Shown here piece by piece: positions 1 through 8,676 of a stretch of 64,000 bases of DNA (its first letter is position 1; the number at the start of each line of letters is the position of its first letter). The stretch is from positions 744,001-808,000 of the forward strand of contig CAVWAR010000002.1 in assembly GCA_963753075.1 (NCBI GenBank), given 5' to 3'. A program made the translations under genes and the position numbers. The notes under the pieces were generated by a model, which saw only the letters and a program-made list of their open reading frames with translations, did not search any database and was not told the DNA's origin. This DNA is from Prado023 sp963753075. Its GTDB lineage: Bacteria > Actinomycetota > Actinomycetes > S36-B12 > CAIYMF01.

Positions 1-375
1 CAGCTGGCTCGCGAGGCGTTGGCCGGCCATGTCCGAGACCGGGCTGCCGCTGCGCTGGACACCGCCCAGATCCGCCTGGCCCACGGCCGCGCGGTCGCCG
101 GCCTGGAAGCGGCGTGGGAGGTCCTGCGCACAGGCGACCCGGACCTGCTGGTGGTGGAGCGCACCCACGCGCCGGCCGTGCGCGTGAAGGACGATGGTCT
201 GGAGATCGTCGATGACGCGGAGGAGGTCGGCGTCATCGATGACGCGATCGATGACCTCATCGAGGCGGTACTGGCACGGGGGGCTGACGTGGTCACGGTC
301 CCCGATGGCTCGCTGGCCCGACACGACCACGTCGTGCTCGCCCTGCGCGGACGGGTGCCCGATCTGGCCAGCTGA
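1..375 (+). CDS. C-terminal part of an eRF1-like (baeRF-type) protein, 5' truncated by the window
   Basis: The frame is open from the first base and ends in TGA at 373-375, so only the last 124 residues are seen. The acidic stretch around DDAEEVGVIDDAIDDLIEA followed by a hydrophobic strand, VVTVPDG, and a closing VVLALRGR strand resembles the C-terminal part of bacterial archaeo-eukaryotic release-factor-like (baeRF/eRF1-fold) proteins. These are proposed to act on ribosomes or peptidyl-tRNA, but their biochemistry is poorly known. The N-terminal catalytic part is outside the window, so the family assignment rests on fold-like similarity only. The next gene is convergent, with about 90 bases between the stops. 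Confidence 0.5.
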   Translation, partial: QLAREALAGHVRDRAAAALDTAQIRLAHGRAVAGLEAAWEVLRTGDPDLLVVERTHAPAVRVKDDGLEIVDDAEEVGVIDDAIDDLIEAVLARGADVVTVPDGSLARHDHVVLALRGRVPDLAS

Positions 376-465
376 CCCCGACCGGGCACCGGGGCACGCG
401 ATCACCGCGGAACCGGTGTCTCGGCTCGGCTGTCGGCGCGCAACTCGCCCCCAGGGCAGTCCGGG

Positions 466-1782
466 TCACCCGGTCGGGTCGGCGAACCCGGGCAGGTGGG
501 CCTGAAGTTCCGGGCGCACCGGGACGGTCGCCCCGAGCCCGCAGAGCACTCCCACCAGCCCGAGCCAGAGCCGGTGCGTGAACAGCTGGTCCGGGGGAAT
601 GGTCAGCTGCAGCGCAACGGTGAAGTCCGGGTTGCGCGGGTCGTTGACCCGGCCGAACTCGGACTTGAGCCACTCCCGGCTGAACGAGAACTCCTCATGC
701 CGGGACGGCTCACTGAACGGCGAGAGGTAGTCCATCAACTTCTCCACCTCGATGCTCGCATCCTGCGCGATGAAGCCGCCCTCGCGCAGTTGTTGCTCGA
801 CCGCTGCGGGGTCGGTGGCAGTCATGGCGCGGATCAGGCCGCCGAACGTCGGGGGCAGCCCGCCGGGCATGTGCAGCACCGAGCCGAAGTCCAGGACACC
901 CATCCGGCCATCAGGGAGCAGCCGGAAGTTCCCGGGGTGTGGGTCGGTGTGCAGCAGGCCGACCCGGGTCGGCGACGTGAGGAAGAAGTGCTGGTAGGCG
1001 GCCCCGAGGTGGTTGCGCTCCGCCGTCGTCCCGTCGCGGGCGACCTCCGCGAGCCCCACGCCGTGCATCCAGTGCGTGACGAGGACCGCCCGCGAGGCTG
1101 CCAGCACCGGCGGCACGTAGTAGCGGGAGTCCCCCGCATAGCCGGAGGCGAACGCTCGTTGGTGCTCGGCCTCCGTTCTGTAGTCCAGCTCCTCGCCCAG
1201 CCGGGTGCGCAATTCGGCGACCAGTGGCGGCATCGCCATCCCGCGGGCGACCAGCGAGGTCAGGCGCAACGTGACGGCCAGCGAACGGACGTCACCGGCG
1301 ATCGCATCGGCCACCCCGGGGTACTGGACCTTCACCGCCACCGGCGTGCCGTCGGACCACTCGGCCCGATGGACCTGGCCGATGGATGCGGCCGCCGTCG
1401 GGTGATCGTCGAACTCACGGAAGCGTGCGCGCCACCCGGCGCCCATCTCGGCGACCATGACCGGTTCAACCTCGTCGAACGGCAGGCCGGGGTTGTCCTC
1501 CTGCAGCGCTCCGAGGGCGCCCTGCCAGGAGCCGTCCGGATCGGCGGGGAACAGGGCGTCGACTGTCGACAGCAGCTGGCCCAGCTTCAATGCGCCGCCC
1601 TTCAGCCCCCCCAGCGTCGCCCGGGTGTCGTCAGCAGTTGCCACCCGGGCCTGCTCCCGGAGCGCTGCACGATCCTGTCCGAGCAGCCCGCGCGCCTGGA
1701 TCGTGGCAGCTCGGCCGACCGCACGCAGAGGCAGCCCAGCCATCGCGGCGTTCCGGCGCAGTCGTGAGGTGGGGATCGGCAT
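466..1782 (-). CDS. ABC1/AarF/UbiB-family atypical kinase
   Basis: This 438-residue protein has the signatures of the ABC1/ADCK/UbiB family. Near residue 65 is the KxGQ motif (LKLGQLLS). Around residue 130 an Ala-rich loop (TAAASIGQVH) replaces the usual glycine loop. VAVKVQYPG carries the ATP-binding lysine. HTDPHPGNF is the catalytic loop, and LDFGS is the DFG equivalent. Family members are atypical ATPases or kinases linked to quinone or lipid metabolism. No membrane segment is obvious in this copy. The start at 1782 gives the full N-terminal extension expected for the family. It is convergent with the preceding gene and divergent from the DUF1269 gene. Confidence 0.9.
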   Translation of the reverse strand: MPIPTSRLRRNAAMAGLPLRAVGRAATIQARGLLGQDRAALREQARVATADDTRATLGGLKGGALKLGQLLSTVDALFPADPDGSWQGALGALQEDNPGLPFDEVEPVMVAEMGAGWRARFREFDDHPTAAASIGQVHRAEWSDGTPVAVKVQYPGVADAIAGDVRSLAVTLRLTSLVARGMAMPPLVAELRTRLGEELDYRTEAEHQRAFASGYAGDSRYYVPPVLAASRAVLVTHWMHGVGLAEVARDGTTAERNHLGAAYQHFFLTSPTRVGLLHTDPHPGNFRLLPDGRMGVLDFGSVLHMPGGLPPTFGGLIRAMTATDPAAVEQQLREGGFIAQDASIEVEKLMDYLSPFSEPSRHEEFSFSREWLKSEFGRVNDPRNPDFTVALQLTIPPDQLFTHRLWLGLVGVLCGLGATVPVRPELQAHLPGFADPTG

Positions 1783-1983
1783 GGACCCAGTATCTGCCGA
1801 GCCTGCGAACCCGCCAGCGCGGGTGGTTCCGGGACGCCGCCACCGACAGGACCCCCGAGCGCACCTGCACGATCCGATACCGTGGGCTGCCGGTCCGGCC
1901 TGACCCGATCGTGTGGCGCAGCCGGCCCGGGACCAAGCTCAGCCAACACCAGTTCACCGCACACCCGACACAAGGAGCATCAC

Positions 1984-2517
1984 ATGACGGACATGGCCGA
2001 TCGCAACCTCATCCTCTACGCCGCGGGCTACCCGGACCAGGACTCGGCGACCGAGGACTACGAGGCCCTCAAGGAGTTGAAGGACCTGCAGGCGTACATC
2101 GTTGCGGCCGTGATCATGGACCGCGACGAGAACGGCAAGATCACCGTTCGGGAGAAGGCGCACATCGTCAGCGGTGGTGCGGTGGCCGGCGGTGGGGTCG
2201 GCCTGGTGGTCGGGCTGTTCGCCCCGCCGCTGCTGGCTGCAACGGCGGTCGGCGCCGGCATCGGCGCGGCCATCGGTGGCCTGGTCAAGAAGCACCAGGA
2301 GAAGGAGCTGGCCAAGGAGCTCGACGAGGTCATGCCGAACAACTCCTCGGCGATCATCGCGCTCCTGGACGACGCCTACGCCGACCAGGTCGACAAGGCC
2401 CTGACCAAGGCGGGCAAGAAGCTCGTGAAGGAGGTCGACTCGGCCGACGCATCCGAGCTCGAGAAGGCACTGCAGGGCGGCGACGACACGGAGCTCGTCA
2501 AGCAGCTCAACGGCTGA
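1984..2517 (+). CDS. DUF1269-family protein with glycine-zipper hydrophobic segment
   Basis: The 177-residue product starts at an ATG seven bases after AAGGAG (1972-1977), which decides against longer upstream reading. An N-terminal alpha/beta part (YAAGYPDQDSATEDYEALK) precedes a Gly/Ala-rich hydrophobic stretch at about residues 58-98 (GGAVAGGGVGLVVG, then AVGAGIGAAIGGL). An acidic and lysine-rich C-terminal helix region follows. This is the DUF1269 layout. The function is unknown, and the hydrophobic part suggests membrane association. A strong hairpin follows the stop, so it is probably monocistronic. Confidence 0.8.
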   Translation: MTDMADRNLILYAAGYPDQDSATEDYEALKELKDLQAYIVAAVIMDRDENGKITVREKAHIVSGGAVAGGGVGLVVGLFAPPLLAATAVGAGIGAAIGGLVKKHQEKELAKELDEVMPNNSSAIIALLDDAYADQVDKALTKAGKKLVKEVDSADASELEKALQGGDDTELVKQLNG

Positions 2518-2545
2518 CGGAACGCTGGCACTGCCCAGTGTCGGT

Positions 2546-2578
2546 GAAGGGCTCGGCGGTCACCGCGCCGGGCCCTTC
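2546..2578 (+). terminator. Hairpin terminator after the DUF1269 gene
   Basis: GAAGGGC at 2546-2552 pairs with GCCCTTC at 2572-2578, and an inner GGCG/CGCC pair extends the stem. It lies 28 bases after the stop of the + strand gene and 30 bases before the stop of the convergent gene, so it may serve both. There is no long T-run, as is common in high-GC genomes. Confidence 0.7.
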
Positions 2579-2609
2579 CCACGTCTGCGGACCGTCCGCG
2601 CGTTCGGAT

Positions 2610-3833
2610 TCAGCCGAACGACTGGCCCTCGCCCCGGTACGTCAGCGCGGCGCCGACCACCCGATCCTGCTCCACGAGGTGGAACCGGGTGAACCGCTCG
2701 GCCAGCTCGCCGGCCTTCGCGTGCCGCAGCCACACCAGGTCGCCGATGTGCAGCTGGTCGGCCTGCTCGCCCGTGATCGGGGTCTGCACCTCGCCGGCGC
2801 CCTCGGTTCCGCTGAGCTCCAGGCCACCGGGAAGGTGGATGACGGGCAGCCGCTGGGCGTCCGCGGGGCCTGACGCGAGGTACCCGCCGCTGAACAGCGT
2901 CACCCAACCGGGGGCCGGTCGGCGCACGACCGGCAGCGCGAACAGCGCGGCTGCGCGTGGCCGGAACCCGGAGTAGGTGTCGAACAGGTGCGGGCCGAAC
3001 ACCCCGCTCCCGGCCGCGACCTCGGTCACGGACTCCTCGGCGCTCGTGCCCTCGAGGCTCCCGGTGCCACCCCCGTTGACGAAACGGAGGTCGGCCACCG
3101 CGCGTACGGCATCGACCACCTGCGCGCGACGCTGCGCCAGCTCCGTGGCCGACCGCGCCTGCATCGCCCTGATGACGGCACCCCTCGCACGCGGCCCGGG
3201 CGGTCGATCGCCGACCCCCGCGATCTGTGCCTCGTAGGACATGAGCCCGTCGAGGTCAAGGCTCGGGCGACGCAGGATCTCCTGCGCGAGGGTGGCGGCC
3301 TCGTCCGGTGTGCGGATCGGTGAGCGGCGGACGCCCAGATGGATCCGCGCCGAGCCCCGCGGACGGTAGGACGCGTCGACGTCGATGGCCACGCGGACCG
3401 GGGCGGCCGAACCAGCCGTCGGCCGGATGGCCCCATCGATGAGGTCCAGATGATCCACGCAGTCGACCATCAGGGTTATCGCAGCGGCAGCCTGCGGATC
3501 CGCGGCGAGGTCGGCGATCGCCGCTGCGTCCACGGTGGGGTAGGCGACGACGATGTCGTCCGAGGAGCCGGATCGGCACAGCCACAGCGCCTCGGGCAGG
3601 CTGTAGGCGAGCAGCCCGGCATAGCCGGGCATCGCAGAAACCGCCTCGATGATCGACCGGACGCGCAGGCTCTTGGTCGCCAGCCGGATCCGGGTCCCGT
3701 GCGCCCGCCGGACCAGGTCCGCGGAGTTGGCGCGCATGGCCCCCAGGTCGAGGATCGCCAGCGGTGCGCGCATGCCCGAGACGGCAGCGTCGTAGCGCGC
3801 CTTCACCTCAGCCGAGGACTCCACCCGCAGCAC
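2610..3833 (-). CDS. Fold-type III PLP enzyme (alanine racemase / D-threonine aldolase-like, 'amino acid deaminase/aldolase')
   Basis: The protein is about 404-407 residues. It opens with APLAILDLGAMRANSADL and the PLP lysine motif IRLATKSLRVRSI, as in D-threonine aldolase and D-serine dehydratase relatives. It ends with a beta domain typical of fold-type III enzymes. The likely role is cleavage or deamination of a hydroxy D-amino acid, but the substrate cannot be read from the sequence. Starts at 3833 (GTG) or 3824 (GTG) are both possible, and no clear ribosome site decides between them. It is divergent from the flavin oxidase at 4020; I recall this pairing as common in actinobacteria. A much longer open frame continues antisense to that oxidase and is an artefact of GC-rich coding. 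Confidence 0.8.
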   Translation of the reverse strand: MLRVESSAEVKARYDAAVSGMRAPLAILDLGAMRANSADLVRRAHGTRIRLATKSLRVRSIIEAVSAMPGYAGLLAYSLPEALWLCRSGSSDDIVVAYPTVDAAAIADLAADPQAAAAITLMVDCVDHLDLIDGAIRPTAGSAAPVRVAIDVDASYRPRGSARIHLGVRRSPIRTPDEAATLAQEILRRPSLDLDGLMSYEAQIAGVGDRPPGPRARGAVIRAMQARSATELAQRRAQVVDAVRAVADLRFVNGGGTGSLEGTSAEESVTEVAAGSGVFGPHLFDTYSGFRPRAAALFALPVVRRPAPGWVTLFSGGYLASGPADAQRLPVIHLPGGLELSGTEGAGEVQTPITGEQADQLHIGDLVWLRHAKAGELAERFTRFHLVEQDRVVGAALTYRGEGQSFG

Positions 3834-3945
3834 GATACCCAGATACAGCACCGCCGATCCGTGCTGCAGTCCGCAATCCCGGGGTCGAATCGCCGCCCGC
3901 TCCTCGGATGCGAGGTCGAGGGGCCCGCAGATGAGGAGCGCGGCG

Positions 3946-3982
3946 TGGGCCGGGCGGGGCTGGGCTGGGCTGGGCTGGGGGG
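3946..3982 (+). repeat. G-run repeat (GGGCT units) in a divergent promoter region
   Basis: Four consecutive GGGCT-type units lie between longer G runs, ending in six G (3977-3982). At least five runs of three or more G are separated by one or two bases, which meets the usual definition of a G-quadruplex-forming motif on the + strand. It sits 38 bases upstream of the GTG start at 4020. Confidence 0.7.
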
Positions 3983-4019
3983 AGCGTGGCACGATCGGTC
4001 CGGAGGGAAGGTGGCAGGT

Positions 4020-5342
4020 GTGGGCAGGCGTGGGCGCAGAGCGGCAAGCCCGGAGACGGCGAACTGGTCGGGCAACGTCCAGTGGCAGCCGGTCGAGGTC
4101 GTGCGCCCAGCGCACCTGGACGAGCTGCGCCACACAGTGGCCCGAGCCCGAGCGATGGGCAGGTCGGTCCGGCCCGCGGGGTCGAGGCACTCGTTCACAC
4201 CGCTGTGCACCACCGACGGGGTCAGTCTCGACCTCGGCGAGCTGAGCGGGATCCGCAGCGTCGATGGCGATGTCGTGACCGTCGGGGCGGGGACCCCGCT
4301 GCACGTGCTGAACCTGCTCCTGGACGGCATCGGTCGCGCCGCGGCCAACCTCGGCGACATCGACCGGCAGACGATCTCCGGGGCGATCAGCACCGGCACC
4401 CACGGCACCGGTGCCGGCTTCGGTGGCCTCGCCGCGCAGGTCGAGTCCCTGGTGCTGATGACTGCGGACGGCGACCTGGTCAGGTGCTCTGGGAGCGACG
4501 ATCCGGACCTGTTCCGCGCGGTCCTCGTGGGGCTCGGGGCGTTCGGTGTGGTCACGGAGGTTGCGCTGCGCACCGTCCCTTCGTTCGGGCTCGAGCAGTC
4601 GGTGGCACCGGACTCCTTCGAGCAGATCATGGCTGGGCTCCCCGAGCGCATCGCGGCCGACCACTTCGAGTTCTTCTGGTTCCCGCTCAGCGACGTGGCC
4701 CAGAGCAAGTCGGCCCGGCGGATGTCCGCGGGCGAGTCGGCCTCTCCGCTGTCCCCGGCACGGCACTATGTCGAGGACGTGCTCGTGGAGAATGCCGCGC
4801 TCGCGGCCATGTGCAGGATCGGTCGACGCTGGCCGGAGCAGTTGCCGCGGCTGCACGACCTGGTCGGGCGGGTGATGAGCCCCAGGAAGTCCTCGGACGC
4901 CTCGTTCCGGATGTTCGCCACGACCCGCAGCGTCCGGTTCCTCGAGAGCGAGTACGCGATCCCCCGGGGCGACCTGCCCGGGGTCCTGGCCGCTGTCGGG
5001 GACCTGGCCCGGCGGCTGCCGGTCGGCCCGGCCTTCCCGGTCGAGGTGCGCTTCGCGGCCGCGGACGATGTCTGGCTGTCCACGGGCTACGACCGCGAGA
5101 ACGCCTACGTCGCGGTTCACCAGTACGTGGGCATGCCATACGAGCAGTACTTCGCCGAGTTCGCGCGGATCTGCTCAGCAGTGGGCGGCCGGCCGCACTG
5201 GGGCAAGATGCACCCGCTTGCGGCGGCGGAGTTCAGCGACCTCTACCCCCGGTTTGCTGACGCCGCGGCGATCCGACGCGATCTCGACCCGTCCGGGGTG
5301 TTCCTCAACGACCATCTGCGGGCGGTGTTCGGCGAGGACTGA
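4020..5342 (+). CDS. FAD-linked oxidase of the D-arabinono-1,4-lactone oxidase type
   Basis: The 440-residue protein has an N-terminal FAD-binding PCMH domain. RPAGSRHSFTPL contains the His that carries covalent flavin in this family, followed by GAISTGTHGTGAGFGGLA and GLGAFGVVTEVALRTVP. The C-terminal ALO domain has the hallmark HWGKMH near the end. Family members oxidise aldonolactones or sugar alcohols with oxygen or another acceptor; the substrate here is not known. I chose GTG 4020 because GGAGGGAAGG at 4002-4011 is well placed and the length then matches the family. The divergent PLP enzyme and the convergent Gfo/Idh gene suggest a small-molecule oxidation locus. Confidence 0.85.
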   Translation: MGRRGRRAASPETANWSGNVQWQPVEVVRPAHLDELRHTVARARAMGRSVRPAGSRHSFTPLCTTDGVSLDLGELSGIRSVDGDVVTVGAGTPLHVLNLLLDGIGRAAANLGDIDRQTISGAISTGTHGTGAGFGGLAAQVESLVLMTADGDLVRCSGSDDPDLFRAVLVGLGAFGVVTEVALRTVPSFGLEQSVAPDSFEQIMAGLPERIAADHFEFFWFPLSDVAQSKSARRMSAGESASPLSPARHYVEDVLVENAALAAMCRIGRRWPEQLPRLHDLVGRVMSPRKSSDASFRMFATTRSVRFLESEYAIPRGDLPGVLAAVGDLARRLPVGPAFPVEVRFAAADDVWLSTGYDRENAYVAVHQYVGMPYEQYFAEFARICSAVGGRPHWGKMHPLAAAEFSDLYPRFADAAAIRRDLDPSGVFLNDHLRAVFGED

Positions 5343-5408
5343 GCCGCGCCCGGCCGCGCGGTCCGCCGGCCGGGTGGCCCGAGAGGCGACCCGACCGGAC
5401 AGCCGATC

Positions 5409-6344
5409 TCAGCGCCTCTGCACGCGGACCTGCCGCAGGATCTCCTCGCACAGTTCATGGGTGGCCAGCGCATCGGCCCCGTCGAGCACCTCGCCGGCGC
5501 GCACGGAGGCAAGCAGGTACCCGACCATCGCCACAAAGCCGCGCTGCTGCGACACCGAAGCCCAGTTGTTCGGCTGGCGGTGCTGGGCCATTGCGTCGAC
5601 CCGATGAACCACGTCCACCAGGTCGGTGACGACCATGGCCTGCCCGGGGGCCATCGCCTCGAGGATCTCGATCGTCTGGCCGCTGGTGCGATCCATGATC
5701 CCGACGCCTAGCCGATCGTCCTGTCGGAGGGTGATCGCGACCCGCGCCAGGCCGCCGTCGGGTCCGCGGCGGGCCACCACCTGCAGCTCCTCGGGCTCCG
5801 GGGCCACGAGGAACCGGAGCGTGTCGACGACGTGGACGTAGTCGTCGAAGACGACGATCCGCGGGTCGTCGGGAAGATCGACCCGGTTCTTGGTGAGGAC
5901 CACGGTGTCCAGCTTCGGCATCGACGCGGCCTCTGCATAGGTTGGTGTGAACCGCCGGTTGAAGCAGACCGCGAACGAGACCCCTGCCGTGCGGGCCCGC
6001 TCCACGACCATCCGCGTGTCGTCGGCGGACAGGGCGACCGGCTTGTCCACGAAGGTGGGCACGCCGGCGTCGATCAGCCTGATCGCGATCGGCGCATGGG
6101 CGACCGTGGCCGCGTGCACGAAGGCTGCATCCAGGCGGGCGCCAGCGGCCACCGCCTCCTCGACTGTGGCGTACGCCTCGGGGATGCGCCAGGCAGATTG
6201 CAGGGCCGCGCGCCGCACGTCATCCCGGGTGATCAGAACGGGGTCCACGGTCGGATCGGTGGCCAGTACGGGCAGGTAGGCCTTCGCAGCAATGTCACCG
6301 AGTCCCACGAGCGCCACGCGCAGTTGTCGATCCATGATGCGCAT
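5409..6344 (-). CDS. Gfo/Idh/MocA-family oxidoreductase
   Basis: The 311-residue protein starts with the Rossmann motif VALVGLGDIAAKAYLPVL. DKPVALSADD, at about residue 100, is the EKP-type motif carrying the catalytic lysine of this family. The C-terminal half is the alpha/beta substrate domain. Members oxidise or reduce sugars, inositols or related compounds with NAD(P). Two near starts exist (MRIMDRQ and MDRQ). It is convergent with the flavin oxidase and divergent from the HAD gene at 6416. Confidence 0.85.
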   Translation of the reverse strand: MRIMDRQLRVALVGLGDIAAKAYLPVLATDPTVDPVLITRDDVRRAALQSAWRIPEAYATVEEAVAAGARLDAAFVHAATVAHAPIAIRLIDAGVPTFVDKPVALSADDTRMVVERARTAGVSFAVCFNRRFTPTYAEAASMPKLDTVVLTKNRVDLPDDPRIVVFDDYVHVVDTLRFLVAPEPEELQVVARRGPDGGLARVAITLRQDDRLGVGIMDRTSGQTIEILEAMAPGQAMVVTDLVDVVHRVDAMAQHRQPNNWASVSQQRGFVAMVGYLLASVRAGEVLDGADALATHELCEEILRQVRVQRR

Positions 6345-6415
6345 CCTGCCCGCAACGCTGGCGCCACGGCCTGCTGCGGAGCAGGATGATCAGCAGGTTC
6401 CGCAAGGAGGTGGGT

Positions 6416-7012
6416 ATGAGCGAGGCGCACATCCCCGGGATTGCCGTCGCTCCCGGCCAGCCGGTGGTCGGCGTCGACTTCGACGGCGTGCTGAACATCA
6501 CCGCGCAGGCCGACGTGCCGGCGGGCTTCGAGTCCCACATCGTCGAGCTGGACCGCGAGAACTGGCCTGACCACCCCTACATCAGGCCGCTGCCCGACGG
6601 CCCCGGGCCCTTCCTGCACCGCGTCGTTGTCAGCCGGGGGCACGGCGCGATGGTGCGCGCGTGGTTGGCGGCCGGCGCATGTGTCGTCTGGGCCACCACC
6701 TGGGAACGGGCCGTCCTGCGCAACGCGCCGCTGTGCGACATCCCCGAGCTGCCCGTGCTGGAGATCTCCAAGGTGCTCGCCGGTGAGTTCCCCCGGCGCA
6801 CTGCCGACTGGAAGGTCGCTGGACTCCAGGCCGCGTTCCCCGGCCACCCGTTGGTCTGGGTTGACGACTTCGGGACCGACCGCCAGGGGGAGTCCACGTA
6901 CGGACAACCGCCCGCCCCGATGCTGGTGGTGGCCCCGGAGGAGGCGATCGGGCTCACGCACGCCCAGTCCATGCAGGTCCTCGGCTTCGTCGAGCGGTAT
7001 GGGCGCGGATAG
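6416..7012 (+). CDS. HAD-fold protein (HAD domain of the 'Swiss army knife RNA repair' type)
   Basis: The 198-residue protein begins after AAGGAGG at 6404-6410, so ATG 6416 is preferred. VGVDFDGVLN near residue 20 is HAD motif I (DxDG). WATTWERAV is the motif II region and LVWVDDFGTD the motif IV acidic pair. The compact form without an obvious cap matches the HAD domain named after Swiss-army-knife RNA repair proteins, but here it stands alone. Phosphatase activity is an inference from the motifs. Confidence 0.7.
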   Translation: MSEAHIPGIAVAPGQPVVGVDFDGVLNITAQADVPAGFESHIVELDRENWPDHPYIRPLPDGPGPFLHRVVVSRGHGAMVRAWLAAGACVVWATTWERAVLRNAPLCDIPELPVLEISKVLAGEFPRRTADWKVAGLQAAFPGHPLVWVDDFGTDRQGESTYGQPPAPMLVVAPEEAIGLTHAQSMQVLGFVERYGRG

Positions 7013-7038
7013 GCGCGCCCACCGACTACCCTGCGGCG

Positions 7039-7683
7039 ATGGCCCAGATCACCGCCGTGTGCGTGCTGCACCAGTTGCTTGCCGAACCGTCGAACCCGGA
7101 CGGGACCACGGCCATCGACAAGCGCCCCGTGCCGGGCCCGGTCGACGTGGGGTCACTCGGGCTCACCGGTGACGACCAGTCCGACAAGCGCCATCACGGC
7201 GGGGAGGACCAGGCGGTCTACCTCTACGCCGACGAGGATGCTGATTGGTGGGCCGCCGAGCTGGGCCGCGACATCGCGCCGGGCCTGTTCGGTGAGAACC
7301 TGCGCACGACCGGCATCGACCTGAGCTCGACCCTGATCGGCCAACGCTGGCGAATCGGGGAGTCCGGGCTCGTCGTCGAGGTGACTTCCCCCCGCGACCC
7401 GTGCGCTACCTTCGCTCGGAGGATGGGCGAGCCGCAGTGGGTCCGGCGATTCACGCAGCGGCGCGCCCCCGGCGCATACGTCCGGGTCGTCGAGCCGGGC
7501 GTTGTGGCCGCCGGTGATCAGGTCGTCGCCCTGAATGCGCCTGACCACGACGTAACGGTGGCCGATGTCATGGTCCCAGCCGCCCAGGGAGCGGCCGCCC
7601 GCCTACTGGCGGCAGAGCGCTCCGGCCGCCTGCGCCTGACAACAAGGATGCGCACCTCAGCGGTGAAGCAATCAGCCCGCTGA
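7039..7683 (+). CDS. MOSC-domain protein
   Basis: The 214-residue protein shows KRHHGGEDQAVYLYA, GLFGENL and the conserved cysteine motif PRDPCATFA. Together these define the MOSC (molybdenum cofactor sulfurase C-terminal) fold of the YiiM-like type. Such proteins bind molybdenum cofactor or carry sulfur, often for reducing N-hydroxylated compounds. The last 25 residues or so are basic and probably disordered. It follows the HAD gene by 26 bases and may be cotranscribed. Confidence 0.85.
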   Translation: MAQITAVCVLHQLLAEPSNPDGTTAIDKRPVPGPVDVGSLGLTGDDQSDKRHHGGEDQAVYLYADEDADWWAAELGRDIAPGLFGENLRTTGIDLSSTLIGQRWRIGESGLVVEVTSPRDPCATFARRMGEPQWVRRFTQRRAPGAYVRVVEPGVVAAGDQVVALNAPDHDVTVADVMVPAAQGAAARLLAAERSGRLRLTTRMRTSAVKQSAR

Positions 7684-7720
7684 AGGCGGGCAGCGCAAAC
7701 CCTCCGCCCAGGGCAGGAAT

Positions 7721-7740
7721 CTCCGCGCCCCGGCGCGGAG
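7721..7740. terminator. Hairpin between convergent MOSC and glucokinase genes
   Basis: CTCCGCGC pairs with GCGCGGAG across a four-base loop. A second hairpin, GACCCT (7746-7751) with AGGGTC (7758-7763), follows. Both lie between two convergent stops (7683 and 7782), so bidirectional termination is plausible. Confidence 0.6.
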
Positions 7741-7781
7741 GATCTGACCCTGCGCGGAGGGTCTGCGCTCGGCGGTGCGGG

Positions 7782-8576
7782 TCAGGCCTCCGTTGGGTGC
7801 GCGCGCATCTCGTCCTCCGGGTGGCTGACCGTCCCGTGACCCAGCTCCCAGAGGCGGATGCCACCGGAGATGCCCGCCTCGTTGGGCACGATCGTGACGT
7901 CGTCGCCGAGGTCCACGGTCAGCCGGGGGGCGTTCCCACCGCCCACGTAGAGCCGGTCCCAGACGAACATGGGCCGCAGCCCGTCGACCGCCTTGAGCAC
8001 GCGGCGGGACCACCGCTTGGCACCCAGCTTCCGCCGGGCCGCGTCACCGAGCCACTCGTCGTAGATCACTCCCTTGCGCACCGGCGCGCGCGACACCTCA
8101 AGCTTGGGCGCGAGGTCGCCGTCATCGAACATGGCGCACCCCAGTCCGGTACCCAACGTGAACACGGCCTCGAGGCCCACGCCCGACACGACGGCTGCCC
8201 CGTGGACCTCGGCGTCGTTGACGACCCTGGTGGGGATCCCGAGGCGGCGGGCCAGGCCAGTCTGCGCGTCGTAGTGGTCCCACGCCCGCTTGAGCTCGGG
8301 GTCGATCCGCGAGTGCGGGCCCTTCTCCGTGATGTAGTGCGGGGTCGTGATCACCCGGCCGTGGCGGATCATCCCCGGCATCCCGATGGTGGCCCGGTCG
8401 GCGGGCGGCAGGGCCTCGGCGATGTCGCACAGGACATCGACGAACAGGTCGGGGGACATCGGGTAGGGGGTGGCGATCCGGATCGGGTCGGCGACCATCG
8501 CGCCATCGGGATCCAGCACCGAGCCCTTCAGCCCGCTTCCGCCGCAGTCGATGGCCAGGGTTCGCTCGAGTTCCAC
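7782..8576 (-). CDS. ppgK: Polyphosphate glucokinase (ROK family)
   Basis: From GTG 8576 the product is 264 residues, the usual size for this enzyme. The N-terminal phosphate motif IDCGGSGLKGSV, VVNDAEVHG and FTLGTGLG fit the ROK fold. TPHYITEKGPHS-like text and the WDRLYVGGGNA C-terminal part match polyphosphate/ATP glucokinases of actinobacteria, which phosphorylate glucose using polyphosphate. An upstream ATG at 8621 would add a basic, non-conserved leader, so it is less likely. The gene is divergent from cysD, with about 100 bases between. Confidence 0.85.
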   Translation of the reverse strand: MELERTLAIDCGGSGLKGSVLDPDGAMVADPIRIATPYPMSPDLFVDVLCDIAEALPPADRATIGMPGMIRHGRVITTPHYITEKGPHSRIDPELKRAWDHYDAQTGLARRLGIPTRVVNDAEVHGAAVVSGVGLEAVFTLGTGLGCAMFDDGDLAPKLEVSRAPVRKGVIYDEWLGDAARRKLGAKRWSRRVLKAVDGLRPMFVWDRLYVGGGNAPRLTVDLGDDVTIVPNEAGISGGIRLWELGHGTVSHPEDEMRAHPTEA

Positions 8577-8635
8577 GCGGCCCAGCGTGCACCATCTGGC
8601 AGCGTGACGTCGGGATGGCACGTTCGAAACGGTGT

Positions 8636-8656
8636 GGGATTGCGACTAGCGATCCC
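8636..8656. promoter_or_regulatory. Inverted repeat upstream of cysD
   Basis: GGGATTGC and GCGATCCC form an 8-bp dyad (seven of eight matching) around a 5-bp spacer. It ends 20 bases before the ATG of cysD and directly precedes a possible -10 element, CAGAAT at 8665-8670, which is six bases from the ATG. The layout suggests a regulator site on a leaderless promoter. The regulator is unknown. Confidence 0.4.
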
Positions 8657-8676
8657 GTGTGGGCCAGAATGGGCCC

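Noticed and set aside
496..1767. Plus-strand open frame of more than 400 codons opposite the ABC1 kinase
   Set aside because: It mirrors a clear kinase gene and has the low-complexity composition typical of antisense frames in GC-rich DNA.
3834..5120. Long minus-strand open frame continuing upstream of the PLP enzyme, antisense to the flavin oxidase
   Set aside because: The plus strand there encodes a complete, motif-bearing FAD oxidase. The antisense frame has biased Arg/Gln/His-rich composition and no family signature.
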